Assembly: GCA_020061995.1 (NCBI GenBank)
Contig: JAGUXE010000325.1
Span: forward strand, 1-39,769
Source of the DNA: Ignavibacteriales bacterium
GTDB taxonomy: Bacteria > Bacteroidota > Ignavibacteria > Ignavibacteriales > Ignavibacteriaceae
Direction: 5' to 3'
DNA: 39,769 bases
Notes under the pieces: generated by a model
What the model saw: the letters and a program-made list of their open reading frames with translations, nothing else
Database searches by the model: none
Told to the model about the DNA's origin: nothing
Translations under genes and position numbers: made by a program
In this document: one piece after another, positions 1-8,018 of the stretch
Layout: every line of letters starts with the position of its first letter
Numbering within the stretch: the stretch's first letter is position 1

Positions 1-1047
1 AATGATAAAAGTGATTTCTATAAAATCGATAAAAAAACCGGCTATAAAGATTATAATCATCACTACTAATAAAAAGTGATGTGAATCTAAATTAGCAGAC
101 ATAATTAATTCTTTTAGGTAGAGATCACCGTGTAGACCTCTAAATACAAGCCCAAATGCTGATGCGCCCACAAGAATTAGGAATGCCATACTCGTCATCC
201 AAGTAGTTTTTCGTGAAACTTCTTTTAATATTTCAATTGAAAATCTTTTTCTGATAATTGTTAGAACTGTTGCTCCGAGTGCTCCAATTGCTGCTGCTTC
301 AGTTGGTGAAGCAATCCCCAAAAAGATAGAGCCAAGTACAGCAACCACTAATAATAATGGTAATAAGAAAGCATTGATAATTTTTTTGTACTTGCCTTTC
401 CTCTGAAACAGAGCTACTTCATTTACAGGCATTGCGGGGAATGCTTTTTTATTAAAAATTGACTGAATCAATATCCAAACAAAATAAAGAAATACTAATA
501 TAAATCCCGGAATTACGGCTCCAACGAATAAATCACCAATGGGAACATTCAATACACTACCTAATAATACAAGTACAATACTTGGCGGAATAATTTGACC
601 GAGTGTTCCACTGGCTGCTATAATTCCTGTTGAAGCATCAGGATCACATCCGCGTTTTAACATTACGGGTAAACTTAAAACACCCATGGTCACAACTGTT
701 GCCCCCACAATTCCTGTCGATGCCCCCATCATTACCCCGACTAAGAGTACTGCATATCCGAATCCGCCTCTAATCTTTCCAAATAGTAACGCCATCGTCT
801 CGAGTAACTCCTCAGAAATTCCTGACTTCTCAAACATCACCCCCATAAAAATAAATAGTGGAACAGCTATCAAAATGTAGTTTGACATTATTCCCCAAAT
901 TCTTAATGGAAGTAGGTTGAAGAAATCCAAACCAAATGCAAATAAACCGAATATTATTGATGCGCCACCAAGCGTAAAGGCAACGGGAAATCCTGCTAAC
1001 AACAATATTAGTATCACTAAAAAAAAAATTATAGGTGTAAAATCCAT
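1..1047 (-). CDS. dctM: TRAP transporter large permease (DctM type), partial
   Basis: This is the large membrane subunit of a tripartite ATP-independent periplasmic transporter, which imports organic acids or related solutes using an ion gradient. The reading frame is open for 349 codons from an ATG at 1047 to the left edge, so the C-terminus (family length about 425 residues) is missing. The translation is almost entirely hydrophobic helices with short Gly/Pro-rich loops. It shows family-typical stretches: PLFIFMG near residue 65, GASTGIVGATVVTMG in the middle, SGTLGQIIPPS, and IASPTEAAAIGALGA. It begins 5 nt after the dctQ stop codon, so the two are cotranscribed. The solute-binding protein DctP is not upstream and may lie beyond the left edge. 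The family call is firm; the substrate cannot be told. Confidence 0.93.
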   Translation of the reverse strand, partial: MDFTPIIFFLVILILLLAGFPVAFTLGGASIIFGLFAFGLDFFNLLPLRIWGIMSNYILIAVPLFIFMGVMFEKSGISEELLETMALLFGKIRGGFGYAVLLVGVMMGASTGIVGATVVTMGVLSLPVMLKRGCDPDASTGIIAASGTLGQIIPPSIVLVLLGSVLNVPIGDLFVGAVIPGFILVFLYFVWILIQSIFNKKAFPAMPVNEVALFQRKGKYKKIINAFLLPLLLVVAVLGSIFLGIASPTEAAAIGALGATVLTIIRKRFSIEILKEVSRKTTWMTSMAFLILVGASAFGLVFRGLHGDLYLKELIMSANLDSHHFLLVVMIIIFIAGFFIDFIEITFII

Positions 1048-1052
1048 TTCGT

Positions 1053-1559
1053 CTACTTTTGTTTTTCGGTTTGGAATGCAATAATTGAATTGATTAACAA
1101 CATAATCCCTTGTAATAATAATAAGATAAATGAAATTGGTAAAATCGCTTTCAACAGATATCGAGCCGGTAACCCGCCGGCATCCGGTGAGGTTTCTCCT
1201 ACGGAAAAAGAGGAGACAACAAAATCCATACTTGACCAAATCATAATCAGACAGAATGGAAAGAGGAAAATCAACACTCCTATAATATTTATTAAATGTC
1301 TATTACGCGATGTAAGTTTGTTATAGAACAAATCTATTCTCACATGTTTATCGTGTTTCAAAGTCCAGCCTGCGGAGAGTAAAAAAAGAATTGAAAAGAG
1401 ATGCCATTCAAGTTCTTGCAAAGCTAAACTACTTATCGAAAATAGATAGCGTGAAACAACATCATAACCGACAACCAACACAAGCAGAGCAGCTATATAT
1501 GTTACACCAATTCCAATTTTTTCCTGAATATTTTCGATTGTATTAATAATATTTCTCAT
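1053..1559 (-). CDS. dctQ: TRAP transporter small permease (DctQ type)
   Basis: This is the small four-helix subunit that pairs with DctM in TRAP transporters. The 168-residue product has four hydrophobic segments, at about residues 17-37, 48-65, 90-110 and 132-155. It carries the family-typical region around residues 30-75, with VVSRYLF, then LEWHLFSILFLLSAGWTLKHDKHVRIDLFY in which the W-H and R-D pairs are conserved. It starts at an ATG 17 nt after the yraN stop and ends 5 nt before dctM. Finding it downstream of yraN/rnhB rather than of a dctP gene is a little unusual. The family assignment is solid from size, topology and partner; the substrate is unknown. Confidence 0.9.
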   Translation of the reverse strand: MRNIINTIENIQEKIGIGVTYIAALLVLVVGYDVVSRYLFSISSLALQELEWHLFSILFLLSAGWTLKHDKHVRIDLFYNKLTSRNRHLINIIGVLIFLFPFCLIMIWSSMDFVVSSFSVGETSPDAGGLPARYLLKAILPISFILLLLQGIMLLINSIIAFQTEKQK

Positions 1560-1576
1560 AGAAATTCTTATTTATG

Positions 1577-1936
1577 TTAAAATGCATTAACGATGTGATT
1601 AATTTTTGGTTTAGTTATATCCTCCATCAGAATTGCAACTACATCAAAACGAATAAATGTATCCTCGATATTCTTTTCGTAAATGTACATTTGCCCTATT
1701 TTTCTTAACTGATTGATTTTATTATTTGTAATTGCCAATTCGGGCTCACCGTAATTGAGATTGGTTCTTGTCTTCACTTCAACAAAAACTAAGGTATCAC
1801 CATCACGAGCAACAATATCAATTTCACCTTTGCCGTAACGAAAGTTCTTCTGAACAATCTTAAACCCTTTTTCAATCAAAAGTGAAGCGGCTAATTCCTC
1901 ACCATACTTTCCCATGTCTTTGTTAGAAGAATCCAA
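1577..1936 (-). CDS. yraN: YraN/UPF0102 family nuclease-like protein
   Basis: This is a 119-residue member of the YraN (UPF0102) family, which has a PD-(D/E)XK nuclease fold; its cellular role is poorly defined, although it commonly sits next to rnhB. The visible motifs are GKYGEELAASLL at the N-terminus and the nuclease core GEIDIVARDGDTLVFVEVKTR at about residues 37-57, with the E-D and E-x-K residues present. The start is a TTG at 1936. A full GGAGG sequence lies six bases before it, whereas the in-frame ATG at 1915 has only a weak one, so the TTG is preferred. The gene then overlaps rnhB by 14 nt, which implies translational coupling. Confidence 0.9.
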   Translation of the reverse strand: MDSSNKDMGKYGEELAASLLIEKGFKIVQKNFRYGKGEIDIVARDGDTLVFVEVKTRTNLNYGEPELAITNNKINQLRKIGQMYIYEKNIEDTFIRFDVVAILMEDITKPKINHIVNAF

Positions 1937-2537
1937 GTTGTTCCTCCGTTAATATTTTTTTTAGAAAGGTCTTTCGATGAAAAGGAGTAATCCCGAATTG
2001 CCTCACAGCTTGAATGTGTAGTTTAGTCGGATAACCTTTATTGTGATTCCAACCATAATCGGGATAAGAGAACGAAAGTTCATTCATGAATTCATCCCTG
2101 ATTACTTTTGCTATTATCGAAGCAGCAGCAATGGATTGCGAAAGTGTATCTCCTTTCACAATAGTCATAGATTGAATATCCGAGGGAAAAGATTTATTCC
2201 CATCGATTAAAACAAGTTCAGGTTGTATCGCCAAACTGTTTACTGAATTCTTCATCGCCAATAACGATGCTTGCAGAATATTTATTGAATCTATTAATGA
2301 GTGGGAAATTATACTATATGAGTACGAAATCGATTGATGAATAATTTCCTCGAAAAGCTCTCCACGCACTTTTGAAGAAAGTTTTTTAGAGTCATTAATA
2401 CCATCAATAATTGTGTGTTCGTTAAAAATAACTGCCGCCGCAACTACAGGCCCTGCAAGCGGACCTCTACCTGCTTCATCAACGCCGGCAATAATTTTGT
2501 TTCCATTTTTTCGGAACTTATCATCAAACTTTTTCAT
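1923..2537 (-). CDS. rnhB: Ribonuclease HII
   Basis: Ribonuclease HII cuts the RNA strand of RNA-DNA hybrids and starts removal of ribonucleotides misincorporated into DNA. The 204-residue product has the usual length. The signature GVDEAGRGPLAGPVVAAAV begins at residue 18 and contains catalytic Asp20 and Glu21. Further acidic sites lie in LVLIDGNK and in the block SQSIAAASIIAKVIRDEFM. Its ATG overlaps the TGA of the prenyltransferase gene (ATGA), and its 3' end overlaps yraN, so the three genes form a coupled run. The assignment is secure. Confidence 0.97.
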   Translation of the reverse strand: MKKFDDKFRKNGNKIIAGVDEAGRGPLAGPVVAAAVIFNEHTIIDGINDSKKLSSKVRGELFEEIIHQSISYSYSIISHSLIDSINILQASLLAMKNSVNSLAIQPELVLIDGNKSFPSDIQSMTIVKGDTLSQSIAAASIIAKVIRDEFMNELSFSYPDYGWNHNKGYPTKLHIQAVRQFGITPFHRKTFLKKILTEEQLGFF

Positions 2538-3373
2538 TGACCCAATACGATAGCTACTAAACCGGTTATCATTACAATTTTTAAGAGTCTGCTTACTCTC
2601 CTCATTTCTATCTTTGAATCTGAATTAAACAATATCTTCATGGAATATACTAAAAGTGGATTCACAAATAACATTACTAAAACAAAAAATTCAATTTTAT
2701 ATATTTTCATAAAAAAAGGAACAGTTGTTAAAACGATTAAAGCCGTTGTCAGAAAAAAAATTAAGTCCCTTGCTCTACCAATCCCAAATAAAATCGGAAA
2801 GGAGTGAACCATGAAATTTGAATCCCCTTCCATATCCTCAATATCTTTAACAATTTCACGAATTAAAGTTGTTACGCAGGCAAATATTGCGGGGAAAATA
2901 TTTTCGTAATAATTACCTGCTGCCACACCCCCATAAATAAATGCAAAACCGGTTACAATTGCTACAATCAAATTTCCGGCTAAGGGAACCCTTTTGAAAT
3001 ATTTCGAATAGAGAAACACTAACAATGATGCCCCTGCAACTATCAACATATTTTCAATACTGATTATATAACCCAATATTAATGCTGTGATATTCAGTAA
3101 GGCATAAAATAAAAGCGCAATTACCGGACTCAACTTTCCTGATGGGAGTACTCTATCAGGTCTGTTAATTTTATCAATTCGAATATCGAAATAGTCATTA
3201 ATAACATTGCCTGCAGCACCGGTAAACATTCCACTAAATGCTGCAAGTAAATAGACCGATGCTGATATCTCATTTTCTGAAGAGATGAAAACCGCAATGC
3301 AAATCGAGACGAATGCAATAAGTCCGTTTAAGGGTCGGGTTAGTCTTACTAGATTATACAGGTTCGAATACAA
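2534..3373 (-). CDS. UbiA-family prenyltransferase, (di)geranylgeranylglyceryl phosphate synthase-like
   Basis: This integral membrane prenyltransferase of 279 residues has about nine hydrophobic helices. The two Asp-rich UbiA motifs are present: NDYFDIRID at residues 59-67, followed by NRPDRVLPSGK, and DIEDMEGD at 177-184. The second motif, the short length and the N-terminal RLTRPLNG resemble the digeranylgeranylglyceryl phosphate synthase branch, which adds an isoprenoid chain to a glycerol-phosphate ether, rather than UbiA or MenA of quinone synthesis. That sub-assignment is inference. The only workable start is a TTG at 3373 with CGGAA just upstream. The gene opens the run continuing to rnhB and yraN. 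Quinone or tocopherol prenylation remains an alternative. Confidence 0.85.
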   Translation of the reverse strand: MYSNLYNLVRLTRPLNGLIAFVSICIAVFISSENEISASVYLLAAFSGMFTGAAGNVINDYFDIRIDKINRPDRVLPSGKLSPVIALLFYALLNITALILGYIISIENMLIVAGASLLVFLYSKYFKRVPLAGNLIVAIVTGFAFIYGGVAAGNYYENIFPAIFACVTTLIREIVKDIEDMEGDSNFMVHSFPILFGIGRARDLIFFLTTALIVLTTVPFFMKIYKIEFFVLVMLFVNPLLVYSMKILFNSDSKIEMRRVSRLLKIVMITGLVAIVLGQ

Positions 3374-3483
3374 TTAAATTCCGTATTTACTTCAAATAAA
3401 TAGAATAATCTAAAATAGTTTATTATTTTTTCGATACAAAAATAAAAAAAGAGTCAATGAATATTTTTCAATTGGAGGATAAT

Positions 3484-3999
3484 TTGAGATTATTGAAGTT
3501 TTATATGTTGTTGATTTTTCTGTTAAGCACGATGCCTGTTACAGCACAAACGGTCGAGAGTGAAATTGAGGTCAAAAAGGTAATGGTAAAATTTGATCCG
3601 GCAAGAGATGCAGCAAAAGATATTGAAGATGCGATAGCTGAAGCAAAGGTTAGCAATCGTAGAATTTTACTAGATGTCGGTGGTGAATGGTGCATTTGGT
3701 GTCACAGACTTGACGATTTATTCGAATCCGAACCTGAATTAAATAAATATTTGCACGACAATTTTGTTGTAGTTAAAATCAATTTCAGTAAAGAAAATGA
3801 GAATAAAGAAGTTCTATCTAAATACCCGAAAGTTGCAGGTTATCCTCACTTTTTTGTTTTGAATAAAAACGGGAAACTTTTGCATTCACAAAATACCGGT
3901 GACCTTGAAGCAGGTAAAGGACACGATCGTGATAAAGTGTTTAAATTTTTAAAAGAATGGGCACCTTCTAAGTCAAAACAGAAGAAATTAAACAACTAA
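3484..3999 (+). CDS. Secreted thioredoxin-fold protein with WCIWC motif
   Basis: This is a periplasmic or exported thioredoxin-like protein. Counting from TTG 3484 it has 171 residues, with a signal peptide ending near TAQ (residues 20-22). The redox motif WCIWCH has Cys70 and Cys73, and GYPHFFVL supplies the cis-proline. The WCxWC form resembles the Thioredoxin_7/DUF255-like group more than classical TrxA. An ATG at 3457 is in frame, but GGAGG lies inside that extension and five bases before the TTG. Starting at the TTG also puts Arg and Lys right before the hydrophobic core, so TTG is preferred. The gene is monocistronic, and its stop overlaps the convergent Omp85 gene by 3 nt. It probably reduces or handles thiols in exported proteins; the partner is unknown. 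Confidence 0.85.
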   Translation: MRLLKFYMLLIFLLSTMPVTAQTVESEIEVKKVMVKFDPARDAAKDIEDAIAEAKVSNRRILLDVGGEWCIWCHRLDDLFESEPELNKYLHDNFVVVKINFSKENENKEVLSKYPKVAGYPHFFVLNKNGKLLHSQNTGDLEAGKGHDRDKVFKFLKEWAPSKSKQKKLNN

Positions 4000-5759
4000 A
4001 ATTCATTAATTAGCCCGAAATGAATTTTTCCTTCGCTAAAAGTTTCACCTTTAGCGAGTGCAAAACTTACAACTATAACTCCTAAGCCGGTTTCAAGATT
4101 GAGTCCAACGCCATAACCAATTTTGAAACCTGAATTTTCCGGAATTTGTCTCTGCTCATCTTTTTTTCTCAGATAATATCCTGAGTCGAAAAATAAAAAC
4201 GCAAAAGTTCTGCGGCTGAGTAAATATCGGTACTCTGTATTTGACCATGCAATTCGTGAACCCTGGAATTGATTTTCTCGATAACCGCGAAGAGTATTTG
4301 TCCCGCCCAAGAAATAGAGATCACTAGGTTCGTACAAAGAAGCTTGCAATTCCTTAGCATGAATACCAAATGAGAAGACTTGACGACGAAATGGTTCGAT
4401 GAAAATAGAAAAATCAAAAAATATTTTTTGTAGACTCAAATTGAGTTTTGTCTCTGAGTTGATGTATTGGACTGGCCCATTAATTTTCTTTTTACTAATC
4501 CAATAAGAGTTATATATATAAATTCCTCGCGTTGGAGCATAAGGATCATCCCGAGTATCAATTTTCAGACTTACTCCTGTAGAAATATTCGATGAATTGT
4601 AAACTGTAAATATTGAATTATCATTAACAGATGGAATTATAGATTCAGAATTTATCCCAAAACCTAACGTAATATCTTCATCAGCCAAATACTCTATAGT
4701 GCCCTCAATCTTCCTTTGTACATACGATGAATCTTGGATTTTCTGATTAACAGAGGCCGAAATATTAAACGGAAATCCAAGTATCCATGGCTCCATATAT
4801 TTTATCTCCAATTCTTGAGATAAACGATTAATCTTTTGCCATCTGAATGCAGCGGCTCTTCCTGTACCAAAAAGATTTCGCATTGAGATATTTACTAAAC
4901 CGGTAACATAACCACTTTCATCCTTGTTTTGCGATGGAACATAACCTACAATACCATCAAAATTATTTGTTTGTCTTTCTTCAACTTGAATTTGTAAAAT
5001 CCCCTTCCCTTTAGAATTATATATATAAGTGGGATCTTGAATTGGTTGGAAAAAACGCAGCCTGTTTAATCTCGTTGGGATATCATCGATTAACTTTTGA
5101 TTATATGAATCACTCTGTTTTAATCCGATTTCACGAAGAATAACATATTCTGCAGTCTCACTATTCCCTGTTATTTCAATTGTATCTATCCTGCTGTAAT
5201 TACCTTTACGATAGTCCAGGAAAATGTCGACAAGGTTTATTAAAGAAATAGTGTCAATAAAAAAGTTAATTGATGATATTTCAATAATAGTAAAGGGAAA
5301 TCCATTCTCTTCGAAAACGATTAATGCTTCATTTATTGTTCGTTCAATATCGGATTGAATAAATATTTTATCTTCAAGATAGTTAAATGATTTATACACA
5401 TCTAACAACTCAAGACTATCAAGCCCTTTCAAAATTATTTTATTTACAAAAGTTGGTCTGTTTTCTTCAATAATAAAATATATACTTATTTGCGATGAGT
5501 CACTATTGTAATCAGTTTTAATTGATTCAAATGAAAGATGGTAATAACCTTCTGCTCGATATTCGTAAAAAACTCTTTGTTGAATTGTGGTAATGAGAGA
5601 GTCACTAAATGACATATTTTTATACTCACTTAAAATATTTTCAATAACCGTAGATGGCATATTTTTAATACCATCAATTTTTATCTCGGATATAATTTGT
5701 GAGTATGTGATGAATGGGAATAGTACAACAAAAAATAGATATATTCTTCTACGGGGCAT
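3996..5759 (-). CDS. Omp85/BamA-TamA superfamily outer membrane protein
   Basis: This is a 587-residue outer-membrane beta-barrel protein of the Omp85 superfamily, which inserts or exports proteins across the outer membrane. It has a signal peptide ending near residue 20 (FITYSQ) and about three POTRA-like repeats to roughly residue 265. A barrel of about 320 residues follows. The superfamily motif LRGYREN has RGY at 491-493, and the last residue is Phe, as expected for a barrel beta-signal. It is shorter than a standard BamA with five POTRA domains, so it is more likely a TamA-like or accessory paralogue. Its start overlaps the PfkB kinase gene by 11 nt and it closes the fourteen-gene run. 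Confidence 0.88.
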   Translation of the reverse strand: MPRRRIYLFFVVLFPFITYSQIISEIKIDGIKNMPSTVIENILSEYKNMSFSDSLITTIQQRVFYEYRAEGYYHLSFESIKTDYNSDSSQISIYFIIEENRPTFVNKIILKGLDSLELLDVYKSFNYLEDKIFIQSDIERTINEALIVFEENGFPFTIIEISSINFFIDTISLINLVDIFLDYRKGNYSRIDTIEITGNSETAEYVILREIGLKQSDSYNQKLIDDIPTRLNRLRFFQPIQDPTYIYNSKGKGILQIQVEERQTNNFDGIVGYVPSQNKDESGYVTGLVNISMRNLFGTGRAAAFRWQKINRLSQELEIKYMEPWILGFPFNISASVNQKIQDSSYVQRKIEGTIEYLADEDITLGFGINSESIIPSVNDNSIFTVYNSSNISTGVSLKIDTRDDPYAPTRGIYIYNSYWISKKKINGPVQYINSETKLNLSLQKIFFDFSIFIEPFRRQVFSFGIHAKELQASLYEPSDLYFLGGTNTLRGYRENQFQGSRIAWSNTEYRYLLSRRTFAFLFFDSGYYLRKKDEQRQIPENSGFKIGYGVGLNLETGLGVIVVSFALAKGETFSEGKIHFGLINEF

Positions 5760-6708
5760 CGATGGTTTTCATTTTTTTGCCGATTTCTAAAACTTGCAGA
5801 CCCGGGATTAAATCTTTGGCTTGATCGAAATTAGCATTACATGTATCGAATGATTGTGCATTCATAACTCCAAGTACAACTGCAGTTTTCAAAGTCTCAC
5901 TAAAAATCAAATCAGAATAGTGACCATAGACAATACCGGCTACGAAAGCATCACCACTTCCGGTTGCATCCTTAACTTTGATTTTGGGAGGTGTGATTTT
6001 ATAATGAAAATCAGCTTTACTGCAATAAATTGAACCATCTCCGTTAGTTAAGTAAGCTTGTTTAATTCCCTTTTTATAGAGATAATCCAAAAACTCAAGG
6101 ATTTCCGTTTCCTTAGTCAATTTGAGATTTAAAGATGAATTAATTTCAGAAAGATTATTGTGTATGATTGTTGGTGATTCCTCAATACACTTTTCAAGAT
6201 GTTTTCCATATGTATCAAGAACAGATATTTTATCAAATCTATTTGCAATGCGAATGAGCTGAGGGAAAATAATATCAGACTCAACTGATGGGGAACTTCC
6301 TGAGAGAACAACAATCTCACAATTTTGTATCATTTTTTCGAGTTTAGCGACAACATCATTTGCTTCTACTTCATTAACAGTATTGTTTTCTGAAAATAGA
6401 GTAGTTACCAAATTTCTTTCGGTTTCAATTAGGAGAGTTGCTTCACGTGTCTCAGAAGATGTTTTTGTGGCAGTAAAATTAATCTTCTCTTTTTCAAGAA
6501 GATGCCGGATTTTTTTTCCGTTTTCTCCACCCAATATTGTAAATGCTAATGAGTCAACATTTAACAATTTTAATTGTCGACTTACATTAATTCCTTTGCC
6601 TCCAACATTTAATACTGGAGAAAGTGAACGATACTCATTTCCGTGTTCGAGAAATTGGAAGAAAAATTTTCTTTCTAAAAGGGGATTGATTGTGACAGTT
6701 AAAACCAT
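5749..6708 (-). CDS. PfkB-family sugar-phosphate kinase (1-phosphofructokinase/tagatose-6-phosphate kinase type)
   Basis: This cytoplasmic ribokinase-fold kinase has 319 residues. The N-terminus VLTVTINPLLER matches the FruK/PfkB/LacC branch, which phosphorylates fructose-1-phosphate, fructose-6-phosphate or tagatose-6-phosphate. GGKGINVSRQLKLL (residues 36-49) is the sugar-binding signature. KDATGSGDAFVAGIV holds the catalytic base Asp253 and the anion hole. The ATG at 6708 lies 18 nt after the GWxTD gene, and the 3' end overlaps the Omp85 gene by 11 nt. No phosphotransferase-system gene is nearby, so a FruK role is not supported by context. The exact substrate cannot be set from the sequence. 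Confidence 0.9.
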   Translation of the reverse strand: MVLTVTINPLLERKFFFQFLEHGNEYRSLSPVLNVGGKGINVSRQLKLLNVDSLAFTILGGENGKKIRHLLEKEKINFTATKTSSETREATLLIETERNLVTTLFSENNTVNEVEANDVVAKLEKMIQNCEIVVLSGSSPSVESDIIFPQLIRIANRFDKISVLDTYGKHLEKCIEESPTIIHNNLSEINSSLNLKLTKETEILEFLDYLYKKGIKQAYLTNGDGSIYCSKADFHYKITPPKIKVKDATGSGDAFVAGIVYGHYSDLIFSETLKTAVVLGVMNAQSFDTCNANFDQAKDLIPGLQVLEIGKKMKTIDAP

Positions 6709-6726
6709 TGTTGATTTGATTTAATA

Positions 6727-8004
6727 TTATCTAAAACGGTAATTATCACCATAAAGTGGAGTTGCTAATCTGTAATCGCCAAATCCGGTTCTATCAACAA
6801 ATACAAACTGACGATTGATATTGTAATATTCCCAGATTTCATAAGGCTTTGAGTCATAATCGAATGGGTGACGGTCAACATTATTGGGTGCCCCCAAAAT
6901 TATATAAACCATTCCCATATCACTCTTCCAACCTTCCATATAGTTTGAAAATGTTTTGTTCGAATACTCAACTCGTCTGAAATACTCATTGAAAATTTCG
7001 TTTTCAAGAGTAGAAGGATTTGGATCTCGCTGTTTCCAGAAAGCTAGAAAACGATCTAACTTCACTTCATAATTTGACGCCTCTTTTATAAACTTCAGAT
7101 CATTACTGTTTGCAATGTAAATCATCTGCTCTATAGCTTTGTCAAGGTCTTTTATTGATTCGGGAATCCCAATCTGCCTTGAGAAAAAAGATTTCGAACT
7201 TGAAGCAAGATTTATAAAGTTTGTGTCCTGCGCATTTACCTTAAGAAGATATTCTCCAATACTAACTTCAAGATTTTCAATTTGATAAAATATTTGATTT
7301 CGTCCACTCTCAATTTTATAATCAATAGTATTTGAGTAAATAGTTTCTTGCTTTTTATTTATGATTACATAGTTCAAGATAATATTTTTACTAGATTCTG
7401 AATAGACTTCATAAAATAGAGGGACAATCCCTTTTTGTTGGACAACATTTCCCGAAATATTGGGGACTACTTTATTACTTCCTTCCACACTCGATTGGGA
7501 AGCAATCAGCATAATTCCACTCATTGCAAAACTATCTGGATATTCTTCAACTTTATAAATGTTACTGTAGGAATAGTTTTTGCGAGAATCTTTATCTTCT
7601 ACTTCAATCCTCATGTAATAATTATTCGGTTCAAGAGAAAATGATTTCAGACTTAAATTGGAATTGTTTCTTGAAATGGTTACATCAAAATCAGAAGTTT
7701 CAATTTTTTCGGACCACGACTTTTCGGTTAGCAATCTTAAACGATTCTCATCATAAATACTTATTGTTACAAGGTATTCTGCTAAAAATTTTCCCTTTGA
7801 TTTTATAAACTGTATTTGATTATATGGAACTTGGACAAACACATCAACACGGGTTTTGCCTGAATCACTAGATGAATATGAGATTGCATCATAATAAAAA
7901 ACCGGAAGAGATAAAATAGAACGATCTTCCACAGCATTTTCGACTTGCGCAGATAGAAAATTACTAACACACAAAAATAAAAGTACCGGGAAAAGCCATT
8001 TCAT
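6727..8004 (-). CDS. GWxTD domain-containing exported protein
   Basis: This 425-residue exported protein has a signal peptide ending near residue 20 (NFLSAQ). The middle is beta-rich and of unknown fold. The C-terminal part (about residues 340-425) is a GWxTD domain: the signature appears as EGWKSDMGMVYIILGAPNNVDR, followed by YEIWEYY and a terminal strand region FVFVDRTGFGDYRL. The signature Thr is Ser here. GWxTD proteins are common in Acidobacteria and Ignavibacteria-like genomes and their function is not established. The gene lies between rimO (14 nt) and the PfkB kinase (18 nt) in the long minus-strand run. I can place the family but not the role. Confidence 0.85.
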   Translation of the reverse strand: MKWLFPVLLFLCVSNFLSAQVENAVEDRSILSLPVFYYDAISYSSSDSGKTRVDVFVQVPYNQIQFIKSKGKFLAEYLVTISIYDENRLRLLTEKSWSEKIETSDFDVTISRNNSNLSLKSFSLEPNNYYMRIEVEDKDSRKNYSYSNIYKVEEYPDSFAMSGIMLIASQSSVEGSNKVVPNISGNVVQQKGIVPLFYEVYSESSKNIILNYVIINKKQETIYSNTIDYKIESGRNQIFYQIENLEVSIGEYLLKVNAQDTNFINLASSSKSFFSRQIGIPESIKDLDKAIEQMIYIANSNDLKFIKEASNYEVKLDRFLAFWKQRDPNPSTLENEIFNEYFRRVEYSNKTFSNYMEGWKSDMGMVYIILGAPNNVDRHPFDYDSKPYEIWEYYNINRQFVFVDRTGFGDYRLATPLYGDNYRFR

Positions 8005-8018
8005 TATAATTATTCCGA

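Noticed and set aside
830..1081. 83-codon open frame on the minus strand overlapping dctM and dctQ
   Set aside because: It is an out-of-frame shadow of the dctM/dctQ junction; the dctM frame in the same stretch has clear family motifs.
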